Source of the DNA: Firmicutes bacterium HGW-Firmicutes-15
GTDB lineage: Bacteria; Bacillota; Syntrophomonadia; Syntrophomonadales; Syntrophomonadaceae
Assembly (NCBI GenBank): GCA_002840245.1
Contig: PHAA01000003.1
Coordinates: 1-64,000 of the forward strand
DNA: 64,000 nucleotides
Reading direction: 5' to 3'
Both the position numbers and the translations under genes were made by a program. Position 1 is the first letter of the stretch; the number at the start of each line of letters is the position of its first letter. Below, one piece after another: positions 28,975 through 36,247 of this stretch. The notes below the pieces were generated by a model that was not told the DNA's origin, did not search any database, and saw nothing but the letters and a program-made list of their open reading frames with translations.

Positions 28975-29277
28975 GCGGAAAGAAATATAAGAAGTGTTGT
29001 GGAAAATAGGGTCAATAACTCGGGGGCTGACCCCGAGTTATTGGTTCTTTCTTGGCACGGCAGATGTCGGAGATTTCGTATTAAAAGCAGGCGAAAAAGA
29101 GCAGGCATTGGAAAACAAACAGAAGCTTTATAATAAATATGCAAATAGGCCGACCTTATTTTACATTTCGTTTGTTGCTTTTCGTTTTGTCCAACACTTG
29201 AATTTGAATGTCATGTTTTCCTACTTTATCCTCGATGCGTTGTAAGCGTTCAGTATGGTTGACCAGAATACTAGAAT
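28975..29277. repeat. Duplicated 300-bp block, copy 1
   Basis: Nearly identical to 32969-33266. It contains the last codons of a SEC-C motif protein, a palindrome (ATAACTCGGGG mirrored), a 39-bp piece of the relB coding strand and the 3' end of the coiled-coil gene seen intact at 33145. The copies differ chiefly by five bases in the palindrome loop. Copy 1 ends inside the thioesterase stop region. The 200 bp to its left (28770-28974) hold no gene; a weaker shared segment (CTGGTGCAAAAC, 28811) also occurs at 32648. Confidence 0.9.
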
Positions 29278-29693
29278 AGCTCCTCGGGTATATAATACGG
29301 TTTAATCATTTCCAGGAAGTCCTGGGGCATGGCTGTCGGTTTGCCATTTTTAATACAGGCACAGGTAACAGCCGCCGTCGCGATCAACTCCCCGCAACCC
29401 GAGAGCCTTATTTCCTGTTGAAATTTCACCTGCGCCCTTTTCATGACCGGGACCCAGATGAATACGTCCAGGCGGTCCCCCGTAACGGCTGGTTTCCGGT
29501 ACTTGATATGAATTTCAGTCACTGTGATGTACAGCCCTTGTTTAAGGTAGGTTTCCAGCGGACAACCAAGGTCGTCCATAAACTGGGTGCGGGCTTCCTC
29601 CAGCAGGATTAAATACTGGGCATTATTCACGTGACCATAAGAGTCACAATGATAATTGCGGACCTTCAGCGGGACCATGTATTTTTCAGCCAT
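29271..29693 (-). CDS. YbgC/4-hydroxybenzoyl-CoA-type acyl-CoA thioesterase
   Basis: A 140-aa hotdog-fold protein of the YbgC-like thioesterase group. It has the catalytic-type motif YHCDSYGHVNNAQYLILLEEAR near residue 15. These enzymes hydrolyse acyl-CoA esters; the substrate is unknown. The last codons coincide with the boundary of the duplicated block (29277), so the original C-terminus may have been replaced or trimmed. Length is still normal. Confidence 0.82.
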   Translation of the reverse strand: MAEKYMVPLKVRNYHCDSYGHVNNAQYLILLEEARTQFMDDLGCPLETYLKQGLYITVTEIHIKYRKPAVTGDRLDVFIWVPVMKRAQVKFQQEIRLSGCGELIATAAVTCACIKNGKPTAMPQDFLEMIKPYYIPEELF

Positions 29694-29831
29694 AGTTATT
29701 GAGCCCTCTCTTTTTATGAATAGCGTCTTCCAGATCCCACGAATCTATCTCACCAGACTTCCAAGATTGAAATCCAGCAAATAGTTTATTTTTACTGCAG
29801 AGTTTTTGATGTTTACATGATGTGGATTTTG

Positions 29832-30134
29832 TCAAAATTGGCTTTTGGAGTACCGTACCGTCACGATAACGACCTGTTTGCTGATCTCGTCCACACGGTA
29901 AATCACAGTAAAATTGTTGATGAGAATCTGGCGATAGCCTTTGTTGGCATATACGCCATTTTTTCTAGGAGCACCTCGCTGAGGCAGCTTCTCCAAACTG
30001 AAAATTGCTTCTTCCAGTGCATCCAATAGTCTTTGCGCCGTACCTGGCTCCAGCAGAGTTTCTGCAATGTAGGCATAGATGCCATCCAAATCCCGATAGG
30101 CGCGTGAAAGCAATTTTACGGTATGTTTATCCAA
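29832..30134 (-). CDS. RelE/ParE-type toxin, copy 2
   Basis: A 100-aa toxin closely similar to copy 1 throughout, with SRAYRDLDGIYAYIAETLLE and IYRVDE conserved. Differences cluster in residues 28-37 and around residues 68-86. It overlaps the antitoxin by eight bases. The operon arrangement is identical to copy 1, which points to duplication. Confidence 0.88.
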   Translation of the reverse strand: MDKHTVKLLSRAYRDLDGIYAYIAETLLEPGTAQRLLDALEEAIFSLEKLPQRGAPRKNGVYANKGYRQILINNFTVIYRVDEISKQVVIVTVRYSKSQF

Positions 30135-30390
30135 AGTGCCGCTTCCTTAATGTGGAGAGGGCTTTTCTTGCATCCAACAGCTGGTTTTCAGATGCATACC
30201 CGGCCTCGGCTTCTGCGATGGCGACGTCAATTTCCCGTTCCTCCAGCATGGCTTCGTAAGTTTCGATGCTCATAACGACCAGATCGCCATATCCGTTTTT
30301 TGTAATGAAGATAGGCTCTTTCTTGGCGTGGCAGATGTCGGAGATTTCGTTGGTTTTTCTCAAATCCGTAATTGGTCTGATCTGTGGCAT
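30127..30390 (-). CDS. Phd/YefM-type antitoxin, copy 2
   Basis: An 87-aa antitoxin with the same start MPQIRPITDLR and the same FITKNGYGDLV core as copy 1. The two differ in the C-terminal part, which usually contacts the toxin. A 12-bp triple repeat lies upstream (30452-30487). Confidence 0.88.
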   Translation of the reverse strand: MPQIRPITDLRKTNEISDICHAKKEPIFITKNGYGDLVVMSIETYEAMLEEREIDVAIAEAEAGYASENQLLDARKALSTLRKRHFG

Positions 30391-30451
30391 AGAAGCGCCC
30401 CCCTTTCATGTACATAATTTTAGCATTATTACGTACAATGCACAAGGCCGC

Positions 30452-30487
30452 ATTCATTGTTTCATTCATTGTTTCATTCATTGTTTA
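30452..30487. repeat. Three tandem 12-bp repeats upstream of relB copy 2
   Basis: The unit ATTCATTGTTTC occurs three times (30452, 30464, 30476), the last with one change. It is not a CRISPR because there are no spacers. It lies in the promoter region of relB copy 2 and could be slippage or operator spacing. Confidence 0.8.
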
Positions 30488-30558
30488 TCTCGTTAATCAG
30501 CACTGTATAGTTCTATGACCCCCAGTTTATTTATTCGATCATTTGTTCTATTTTCGTG

Positions 30559-30588
30559 TTGAATTATTGCCTTTTATGGTATCATATA
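30559..30588 (+). promoter_or_regulatory. Probable promoter of the type I toxin
   Basis: TTGAAT at 30559-30564 is followed by TATCAT (30580) or CATATA (30583) as the -10. Transcription would begin near 30591, exactly at the 5' arm that is complementary to the RNA's 3' part. Confidence 0.6.
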
Positions 30589-30643
30589 ACAGGAGTTGCC
30601 GTTGGGTGGTTGGTCATTTCCCTTTAGAAGGGAGGTGACGCTT

Positions 30644-30724
30644 ATGGTTACTTGGGCAGGAATATTTGGTTTCTGTTTGGTAATTATAGGAGTTGTTTCC
30701 TTGTGTTTTAATCACAAGAAATAG
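30644..30724 (+). CDS. 26-aa holin-like type I toxin
   Basis: Encodes MVTWAGIFGFCLVIIGVVSL followed by CFNHKK: one hydrophobic membrane segment with a short positive tail. MVTW plus this pattern is that of the putative holin-like toxins (TxpA/Fst-type peptides) of Firmicutes, which depolarise the membrane. A strong GGGAGGTGA site lies before it and is partly locked in the hairpin CCCTT/AAGGG (30620-30632). The 5' end AGGAGTTGCCG (30591-30601) is perfectly complementary to 30785-30795, so the mRNA can circularise. It is too short for ordinary gene finding. Confidence 0.8.
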   Translation: MVTWAGIFGFCLVIIGVVSLCFNHKK

Positions 30725-30725
30725 C

Positions 30726-30800
30726 AAAAAGGCCACCTTGCAGGGTGGCCTAGCCTAATTTAGGACTAACCGCCACGCAAAAAGCGGCAACTCCTTTTGT
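30726..30800 (-). ncRNA. Antisense RNA antitoxin
   Basis: A minus-strand RNA of about 75 nt convergent to the toxin. It is initiated by a consensus promoter (30807-30835) and ends in the GGCCACC/GGTGGCC hairpin (30731-30750) followed by five T on that strand. It overlaps the toxin mRNA 3' region and contains the same AGGAGTTGCCG motif as the toxin 5' end. The layout is that of RatA/SR4-type antitoxin RNAs. Confidence 0.75.
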
Positions 30801-30806
30801 AAGTAT

Positions 30807-30835
30807 ATGTTAGCATTTTAAATAATATACGTCAA
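30807..30835 (-). promoter_or_regulatory. Antisense RNA promoter
   Basis: On the minus strand TTGACG (30835-30830), a 17-bp spacer and TAACAT (30812-30807) form a good sigma-A promoter. It is stronger on paper than the toxin promoter, as expected for an antitoxin RNA. Confidence 0.75.
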
Positions 30836-30975
30836 TTTATTCCATTTAACCATCCAGTATTGGGACCAGGAGATGTGATGTTAGGATAACTCAGAATCAG
30901 CAGTCTAGTTAATGAGCTCATTTCCCACCTTTGCAACCCCCTTCGCTAAAGTCTTCGCATCTTTTCAGAAGTGCT

Positions 30976-31004
30976 TTGACAAAATTATTTGCATATGGCA
31001 TTAT
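30976..31004 (+). promoter_or_regulatory. Sigma-A promoter for the 182-aa protein gene
   Basis: TTGACA (30976-30981), a 17-bp spacer and CATTAT (30999-31004). Transcripts would carry a leader of about 245 nt before the 31256 gene. Confidence 0.7.
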
Positions 31005-31040
31005 ACAATTGTATTTTAATACTGAAAGGACATTACATAC

Positions 31041-31199
31041 ATGCTTGATCCAATCTATCGCTAATTTTTGAATGAAATTTGTTAATTGAGGCTATCTAAT
31101 ATGGCCTTTGTTTGCTATGCGTTTGAACAATAGCGGATGGTGGAAAAGTTGTGTGTAAATGCCTTATTGCGGCTACACACTAACCAGGTGTGTTTTTTT
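31041..31199 (+). promoter_or_regulatory. Attenuator-like leader with possible leader peptides
   Basis: A terminator CACAC/GTGTG with six to seven T (31175-31199) can alternate with the stem GTGTGTA..GCC/GGC..TACACAC (31151-31180), since both use the same ACACAC. Two tiny frames with weak ribosome sites precede it: MLDPIYR (31041-31064) and MAFVCYAFEQ (31101-31133). The arrangement resembles ribosome-mediated attenuation of antibiotic-response genes; the inducing signal is unknown. Confidence 0.5.
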
Positions 31200-31255
31200 A
31201 TTCATACAACTTTTAAAACCACTGCTCACATAAAATTGAGAATTGAGGTTTTATT

Positions 31256-31804
31256 ATGTTTGATATTAGAAAAATTCAAGAGCAAGTCATTTTTGGTGCC
31301 ATAACGGCAGCCAGCAACGATGAAACAGCAGCAACAATTGTATATGGAGACCACGGGCTGTCTTCAACTGAGGACAATGCGACATGGGTAAAATCTACCA
31401 TGACCAGATTGGAAAACCACTTTGCCAGGTCTGCCGTTAAACAGATTAGAATGAACTGTCAATGCGGATATGGAATGGACGAAAAATTAGCGCTGGTGAA
31501 AGACCTGATGGAATCATCGTCTAATTTAGAAGAATTCGCAAACCAGGATAAAGCAAAGGCCGCCGGTCTGTCATACACAAATGGGGAGCTCTACCTGCAG
31601 TTCCCGTTTTGCCCTTGTCCGATGCTTGCCGAGGTGGACAAATTAGATACCGATACATGGTGTCAATGCACTACAGGATATAGTAAAGTCCTTTTCGAAA
31701 AAGCCTTTGGCTGTGAAGTTGACGTGGAACTAATAAAAAGCATAAAAATGGGTGACGATATATGTCTTATGAAAATCATTCCTCGCGGTTCTATTTGGAG
31801 ATAG
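31256..31804 (+). CDS. Cysteine-rich protein of unknown function
   Basis: A 182-aa soluble protein with eight or more cysteines in pairs: CQCGYG near 64, FCPCPM near 122, WCQCTTGY near 136 and a final ICLMKIIP. The pattern suggests bound metal or thiol chemistry and recalls DUF6144 / thiazoline-carboxylate hydrolase-like proteins, but I am not sure. It is single-gene with its own promoter, attenuator-like leader and terminator. Confidence 0.7.
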   Translation: MFDIRKIQEQVIFGAITAASNDETAATIVYGDHGLSSTEDNATWVKSTMTRLENHFARSAVKQIRMNCQCGYGMDEKLALVKDLMESSSNLEEFANQDKAKAAGLSYTNGELYLQFPFCPCPMLAEVDKLDTDTWCQCTTGYSKVLFEKAFGCEVDVELIKSIKMGDDICLMKIIPRGSIWR

Positions 31805-31880
31805 GCAAATAGGTTTCATTATTTGCCTGGCAGCTTTGACCGCCCGATAATGTTTAAAAGAGGTCCAGCCATTATAACCA

Positions 31881-31922
31881 AAAAAGCCACATGCTCAGAA
31901 TATTCTGACACATGTGGTTTTA
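31881..31922 (+). terminator. Terminator after the cysteine-rich protein gene
   Basis: CCACATG (31887-31893) pairs with CATGTGG (31911-31917), and the loop holds the palindrome TCAGAATATTCTGA. A T-run follows. The region from 31805 to 32058 contains no credible gene. Confidence 0.7.
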
Positions 31923-32058
31923 AAATTATAGTTGGGAAATGCCTTGCGGAAAGCAAAGGTACGACGGTAAAGATGTATATTAATCTCCGCATGTCACATT
32001 TTTTAATGGTATGATGAAAGAAATGGGTTAGGCTAATAAAACGAACATGTTCCTATGA

Positions 32059-32597
32059 TCAAATTGCTGCGGTTACATAGGCTCCATAGTATTTTGCGAA
32101 CTGTATCGCATACACCCCGACCCCACCGGAGGCGCCATTGATAAGTATTTTTTGGCCTTTTCTAATGTTTCCGCTGTCTCTCAGGAAAGGCAATGCGGTC
32201 AATGAGCCTTCACTTATAGCAGCAGCTTCTTCATACGTGATAGACGCCGGTTTAATTGCAAGAGCTTCCTCCTCCGACATGGCGATATACTCGGCATTGG
32301 TACCCATCTTGTCTCCGGAAGAACCATATACTGCATCGCCCGTTTTAAACAGTGATACATTTTTGCCTGTTTTTTCTATGATACCTGCAAGTACGTCTCC
32401 CGGAATTTTCTTGGGACGGGTTAGTCCCGTAAAAAATCGTGAAATAAACGGATCACCTTTTCGAAAAGCACAGTCCGGCGGAGCAACAACCGTCGCTATA
32501 ATTCTTACCAGCACTTCATTATCTCCGGTCGTGGGTTTCTCCGCTTCGATTAATTGACCTCCGGAGGTCCGTATTTCTTATATACGATTGCCTTCAT
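32059..32597 (-). pseudogene. Medium-chain (quinone reductase-type) alcohol dehydrogenase, broken
   Basis: The N-terminal half of a zinc-free MDR oxidoreductase. The start MKAIVYKKYGPPEV (ATG at 32597, GGAGGGAG before it) is separated by a frameshift near 32555 from the rest (LVRIIATVVAPPDCAFRKGD to INGASGGVGVYAIQFAKYYG). The frame then stops at 32059, just after the NADP motif, so the second half is missing. Both lesions make it nonfunctional. Confidence 0.85.
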
Positions 32598-32712
32598 AAT
32601 TGTTCTCCCTCCCTTTACTGCTCAATCGGTTGCCCAGCTCATCAACGTATACCTGGTGCAAAACCACCAAATTTCATATAAATGGTAATTTTTTGTAATT
32701 TTTTGTATAGAT

Positions 32713-33003
32713 CTGTGCGCAGCCGAGGCAAGAACGCAGGAATACTTTGATTTGCTGGATTCAGTCGGAGTCATATTTGATGATATACGACAAGCCAATA
32801 AAACAATTCAGCTTATTGTTGATGTACAGAATAGTACCCGTCTCTGGAGTAATTTTGGTCACACCCCAAAAGAGCTTGTTGCAGAGAAATCTAATTTGAT
32901 TCCCTTCCCCTCTTCACAACCCACACGAAATGAAAAAGTCGGCAGAAATGACCCGTGCCCTTGCGGGAGCGGAAAGAAATATAAGAAGTGTTGTGGAAAA
33001 TAG
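32713..33003 (+). pseudogene. SEC-C motif protein, 3' fragment
   Basis: About 95 residues ending in [18 protein letters not shown], the zinc-binding SEC-C motif found at the end of SecA and many small proteins. There is no start codon with a ribosome site, and the frame opens directly after AT-rich sequence, so the 5' part is lost. The end of this frame is inside the duplicated block. Confidence 0.7.
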
Positions 33004-33266
33004 GGTCAATAACTCGGGGGCCCGAGTTATTGGTTCTTTCTTGGCACGGCAGATGTCGGAGATTTCGTATAAAAAGCAGACGGAAAAGAGCAGGCATTGG
33101 AAAACAAACAGAAGCTTTATAATAAATATGCAAATAAGCCGGCCTTATTTTACATTTCGTTTGTTGCTTTTCGTTTTGTCCAACACTTGAATTTGAATGT
33201 CATGTTTTCCTACTTTATCTTCGATGCGTTGTAAGCGTTCAGTATGGTTGACCAGAATACTAGAAT
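32969..33266. repeat. Duplicated 300-bp block, copy 2
   Basis: The near-identical partner of 28975-29277. Here both flanks are continuous with coding sequence (SEC-C fragment on the left, coiled-coil gene on the right), so this is probably the older context and copy 1 the derived one. It includes the relB-derived stretch and a palindrome with the shorter loop. Confidence 0.9.
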
Positions 33267-33432
33267 GCTCATCTAGCTTATCATTCATGGTCTTATACCC
33301 ATCAAAGAGGTCATCAATTTTTTCGGCAAGGGTAAATTCAACCCGGACAAGATTCTGGCGCAGATCGGTAACATCGTCAGATAGTTTGGTCATGTGTTTA
33401 ATCATGAATGCCTGGAAATCTTTATCGGTCAT
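33145..33432 (-). CDS. Coiled-coil protein of unknown function
   Basis: A 95-aa protein starting MTDKDFQAFM after GGAGGGAA. Heptad-like helices run through the chain (VTDLRQNLVRVE, LDEHSSILVNHTERLQRIEDK). The pattern is common in phage and mobile-element proteins. Its 3' part is duplicated at 29155-29277. Function unknown. Confidence 0.65.
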   Translation of the reverse strand: MTDKDFQAFMIKHMTKLSDDVTDLRQNLVRVEFTLAEKIDDLFDGYKTMNDKLDEHSSILVNHTERLQRIEDKVGKHDIQIQVLDKTKSNKRNVK

Positions 33433-33512
33433 CACTGTTCCCTCCAATCCAATTCTCTTCGGCGGCCTCTTCATCCTTAAACCATCTTTATGTTTGCACA
33501 TAATGGCCTTGC

Positions 33513-33566
33513 TCTATCGCGGTGTCCAATCAAAACTATTTTTACACTTCGGGCAAGTAACTTTAA
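33513..33566 (-). pseudogene. Short CPKC zinc-knuckle C-terminal fragment
   Basis: The frame ends in VTCPKCKNSFDWTPR before a stop at 33513. It joins the truncated IS66 tnpC abruptly near 33565, so it is the tail of another gene cut by the rearrangement. Family unknown. Confidence 0.45.
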
Positions 33567-33832
33567 TTGAGACGTGTCCGTTTGCGGTAATGGGCCTTTA
33601 CCTCAGTAATTTTCGGTTCCGGTATGGTCATATCCCCGTTTGATTCGGCTTCGTTGAATATGGACAACTGAGCACAGTCAGTTTTTTCACTTGAGACGCC
33701 AAATTGCTTGTGCTTAGCAAGGCGGATCTGTGACATAAACCACTGTAACTGCTGCTCTAATTCAGCGATCCTGCGATCTTTTTCTTCAATTACTTCCAGC
33801 AGTTTTTCTGCTAAATCAGCTTGTGTTTTCAT
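33563..33832 (-). pseudogene. tnpC: IS66 transposase (TnpC) N-terminal fragment
   Basis: Residues 1-85 of the IS66 transposase: the N-terminal coiled coil (LLEVIEEKDRRIAELEQQLQ) and the KHKQFGVSSEKTD motif that precedes the zinc finger. The rest, including the DDE catalytic part, is missing. Confidence 0.85.
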
Positions 33833-33908
33833 AAGAAAATTATACCAAAAAAGCTGCTAAAAAGCTAGATTTTATGCGCCTTGAAGACCTTTTTTGAGAT
33901 ATATGTTT

Positions 33909-34256
33909 TTAAGAAATTTGCCGCTCGAAAACTTCTTTCCTCTTAAGCTTTTTCTCTAGTTTAGTACCTTCTATTAAGTATGATAGTTCCCTGGTCTCAA
34001 GCAGCATAATGGCGCTGTCTCCTTTTGCCGGCCAGCGAAAATGACCACGCTCCAGGCGCTTGAAATACAGCCAGAAATCGCCGTCCCATTCCAGGATTTT
34101 TATTCTATCCCGGTTCCTATTGCAGAATACAAACAGTGCTTCCGAAAATGGATCAAGGGAAAAGCTGTCTTTAACCAGTGTCATTAGACCGTTAATCGAT
34201 TTTCTCATATCTGTATGCCCACAGCATATGTACACGGGTTTGTTACTCCATCTCAT
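33909..34256 (-). CDS. tnpB: IS66 Orf2 (TnpB) accessory protein
   Basis: A 115-aa IS66 Orf2 protein. Visible features are DMRKSINGL near the start and the conserved ILEWDGDFWLYFKRLERG. ATG 34256 overlaps the tnpA stop (TAATG), the usual coupling. Role in IS66 transposition is known only in outline. Confidence 0.88.
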   Translation of the reverse strand: MRWSNKPVYICCGHTDMRKSINGLMTLVKDSFSLDPFSEALFVFCNRNRDRIKILEWDGDFWLYFKRLERGHFRWPAKGDSAIMLLETRELSYLIEGTKLEKKLKRKEVFERQIS

Positions 34257-34603
34257 TACAGCACCCTTAATATGCGGCAAACCTTTTTTAAAAGCTCCGG
34301 GTCAGTCTCGTTATTTACGCTAATGTGGCACCCGCCTACTTCAATTTTCAATGACGAATTCATTGGGCTAACAGTTGCAAATTGCACCCAGCCGCCTGGG
34401 ATCGTGCCTGCCGATTCCTCTGGCTTTGCCAGCTGGGAACAGGCGACATTTCTCAATTTCCGTTGCCAGTAATAGTATGCGTGTCTGCTTATTCCTGTTG
34501 CCTGACAGAATTCCTTGATGTTTTGCCCGCTATTTTGCCGTTCTTGTATCACTTTCATCCATTGTGATAATCTATATTCTGCAGTAACTTTTAGCGTAGC
34601 CAT
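34256..34603 (-). CDS. tnpA: IS66 TnpA helix-turn-helix protein
   Basis: A 115-aa protein with the N-terminal helix-turn-helix pattern NIKEFCQATGISRHAYYYWQRKLR near residues 28-51, as in IS66 TnpA. It appears intact, although the element has lost its transposase. Confidence 0.85.
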   Translation of the reverse strand: MATLKVTAEYRLSQWMKVIQERQNSGQNIKEFCQATGISRHAYYYWQRKLRNVACSQLAKPEESAGTIPGGWVQFATVSPMNSSLKIEVGGCHISVNNETDPELLKKVCRILRVL

Positions 34604-34719
34604 ACAATCACTCCGTTTCGTGTTAAAAAAGTTGGCCTACTTTTTCAACTTTCTCAACCTTTTTTTGTGATTGTATTACTTTTACAACTTCTATACTATG
34701 TGACGCTGCCCTTGACGCT

Positions 34720-34782
34720 TACCTGGATTTAGCAGAAAAGATTGGGTTTAGAAAATTGAAACCTTTGATTGGTCCTTATTAG
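34720..34782 (+). pseudogene. Short gene tail cut by the IS66 edge
   Basis: Immediately beyond the IS66 end an open frame continues with DLAEKIGFRKLKPLIGPY and a stop at 34780. It is probably the 3' end of the gene into which the element inserted. The family is not recognised. Confidence 0.35.
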
Positions 34783-35041
34783 AGGCCAGTGGCCTAAACC
34801 AGATTTGCGGAAAACTATTGACGGTACCAGGTTGGGGTAAATTAAAAGGTTTAACCTTGATATGTTTCTTCTTACCGTCTGGCACGCTAGGCTCACTTTG
34901 ATGTCTGGGCTGTATTTTCATTCTATCCGTTTTTGGTAATAGGTCGATAGTGACTTTTATGTGGTATTTCTGTCCTTGGAAACATATCCCAGTATTTAAT
35001 AGTATGCATTCATTCTTGGAAATAAGTCGATATAGCTTCAT
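34748..35041 (-). CDS. Unrecognised 97-aa open frame
   Basis: A basic 97-aa frame between the IS66 end and the desulfurase gene. No clear ribosome site and no known motif. The beginning weakly recalls the C-terminal barrel of some transposases. It may be a remnant; it overlaps the antisense gene tail at 34748-34782. Confidence 0.25.
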   Translation of the reverse strand: MKLYRLISKNECILLNTGICFQGQKYHIKVTIDLLPKTDRMKIQPRHQSEPSVPDGKKKHIKVKPFNLPQPGTVNSFPQIWFRPLASNKDQSKVSIF

Positions 35042-35079
35042 ATTCTAATATTTTCAAAAAGTAAAAGTAGTTTTATTAC

Positions 35080-36234
35080 TCACTTTTTCATATATAAATT
35101 TACTGCTATAATTTTATTGTAAGCATTACAAATGGTCTCTACAATAGATTCCACTTCATTCATATCATTGTACCTTCCATATGAAATACGAATTGCAGAT
35201 TTCGCTTGCTGTTCCGTTAAGCCTAATGCTGTTAGCACATGTGAAGGTTTATCACTTCCCGATGTACAAGCTGAACTTGTAGACACACAGATACCTTTCA
35301 AATCCAATAAGTGCATAAGTGATTCGCCGGAAGCACCATCGAAACTGAGATTGACGGTTCCGGGTAGTCGCTTTTCGGAATTGCCATTAACACGCACGGT
35401 CGGTATCCTTGTTTGAATAGCATTGACCGTTGTATCGACCATAGCTTTCAGTCGTTTTGCGGTTTCGCTCATTTTGGCAATACTCTCTTCAATAGCATAT
35501 CCCGCCGCAACTATACCCGCAACATTCTCAGTTCCCGCACGAAGTCCTCGCTCTTGTTCACCTCCGAATACCAAAGGAGATAATTTTATCATTGATTGCT
35601 TATATAGTATCCCCGTACCTTTTGCTCCATTAAACTTGTGGGCAGAAGCGGTCAAAAAATCCACCTTTAGCTCACCAACATCCACTGGGATATGACCGAC
35701 CGCCTGAACTGCATCGGTATGAAATATAATATCCCGCTTGTGCAAAAACTCTCCGATTTCCGCTATCGGTTGAATTGTTCCAATTTCGTTGTTGGCAAGC
35801 ATGATGGTTACGAGCTTTGTATTCGGTCTAACAGCAGACTTTACATCCTCAATCGAAACCCGACCGTTACTTTCAACAGGCAAATATGTGACCTCAACGC
35901 CCAATAACTCAAGCGCGCGACAAGCGTTAAGCACAGAATGATGCTCGATTGCAGAAGTGATAATGTGGATGGATTTGCCACGATAATTATCCGCAATACT
36001 ACGCAATATCCAACTATTCGCTTCGGAACCGCTGGAGGTGAACGTGATATCAGAAGACGTTGCCCCAATAGCTGCCGCAACCTGTTTGCGTGCCTGTTCA
36101 ATGGCATGTTTAGCTTTTGCCCCAAGGGAATACTGACTGGAGGCATTACCGTATTGCTCCTGTAAATACGGTAGCAATTTTTTCAAGACGCTATCCGATA
36201 TTCTTGTCGTGGCAGCATTATCGGCGTAAATCAC
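35080..36234 (-). CDS. IscS/DndA-type cysteine desulfurase
   Basis: A PLP enzyme that takes sulfur from cysteine. The start is GTG 36234 (IYADNAATT) behind AAAGGAG; a frame open to 36360 only overlaps the zinc-ribbon gene. It gives 384 aa. The PLP lysine lies in ASAHKFNGAKG near residue 197 and the catalytic cysteine in STSSACTSGSD near residue 317. It is the last gene of the BREX operon, 13 bp after the zinc-ribbon gene, so it likely supplies sulfur to BrxP, by analogy with DndA/SspA. A housekeeping Fe-S role cannot be excluded. Confidence 0.92.
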   Translation of the reverse strand: MIYADNAATTRISDSVLKKLLPYLQEQYGNASSQYSLGAKAKHAIEQARKQVAAAIGATSSDITFTSSGSEANSWILRSIADNYRGKSIHIITSAIEHHSVLNACRALELLGVEVTYLPVESNGRVSIEDVKSAVRPNTKLVTIMLANNEIGTIQPIAEIGEFLHKRDIIFHTDAVQAVGHIPVDVGELKVDFLTASAHKFNGAKGTGILYKQSMIKLSPLVFGGEQERGLRAGTENVAGIVAAGYAIEESIAKMSETAKRLKAMVDTTVNAIQTRIPTVRVNGNSEKRLPGTVNLSFDGASGESLMHLLDLKGICVSTSSACTSGSDKPSHVLTALGLTEQQAKSAIRISYGRYNDMNEVESIVETICNAYNKIIAVNLYMKK

Positions 36235-36247
36235 ACGCTCACTCCTT

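Larger units (their letters stand above)
33563..34722 (-). mobile_element. Truncated IS66-family element
   Basis: Contains tnpA, tnpB and only the first 85 residues of the tnpC transposase. The right end at 34700-34722 carries the IS66-like terminus GTGACGCTGCCCTTGACGCT with a CTTAC edge. No matching left inverted repeat is present, because tnpC is cut off near 33565. It should not move by itself. It borders the BREX island. Confidence 0.85.

Noticed and set aside
28908-29144. Open frame NLRHLPCQERTNNSG on the minus strand, also at 32891-33133
   Set aside because: It is an out-of-frame reading of the relB-derived segment in the duplicated block.
30452-30487. CRISPR-like repeat
   Set aside because: The 12-bp units are directly adjacent with no spacers, and no cas genes are nearby.
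31100-31199. T-box riboswitch
   Set aside because: The terminator hairpin is right, but the AGGGTGGNACCGCG core and a stem I specifier loop are not present.
31823-32014. 63-aa frame downstream of the cysteine-rich gene
   Set aside because: It runs across the terminator stem and has no ribosome site or family.
33228-33245. GTAAGCGTT as the left end of the IS66 element
   Set aside because: It matches only eight bases of the right end, lies inside the coiled-coil coding sequence and also occurs in the distant duplicate at 29240.
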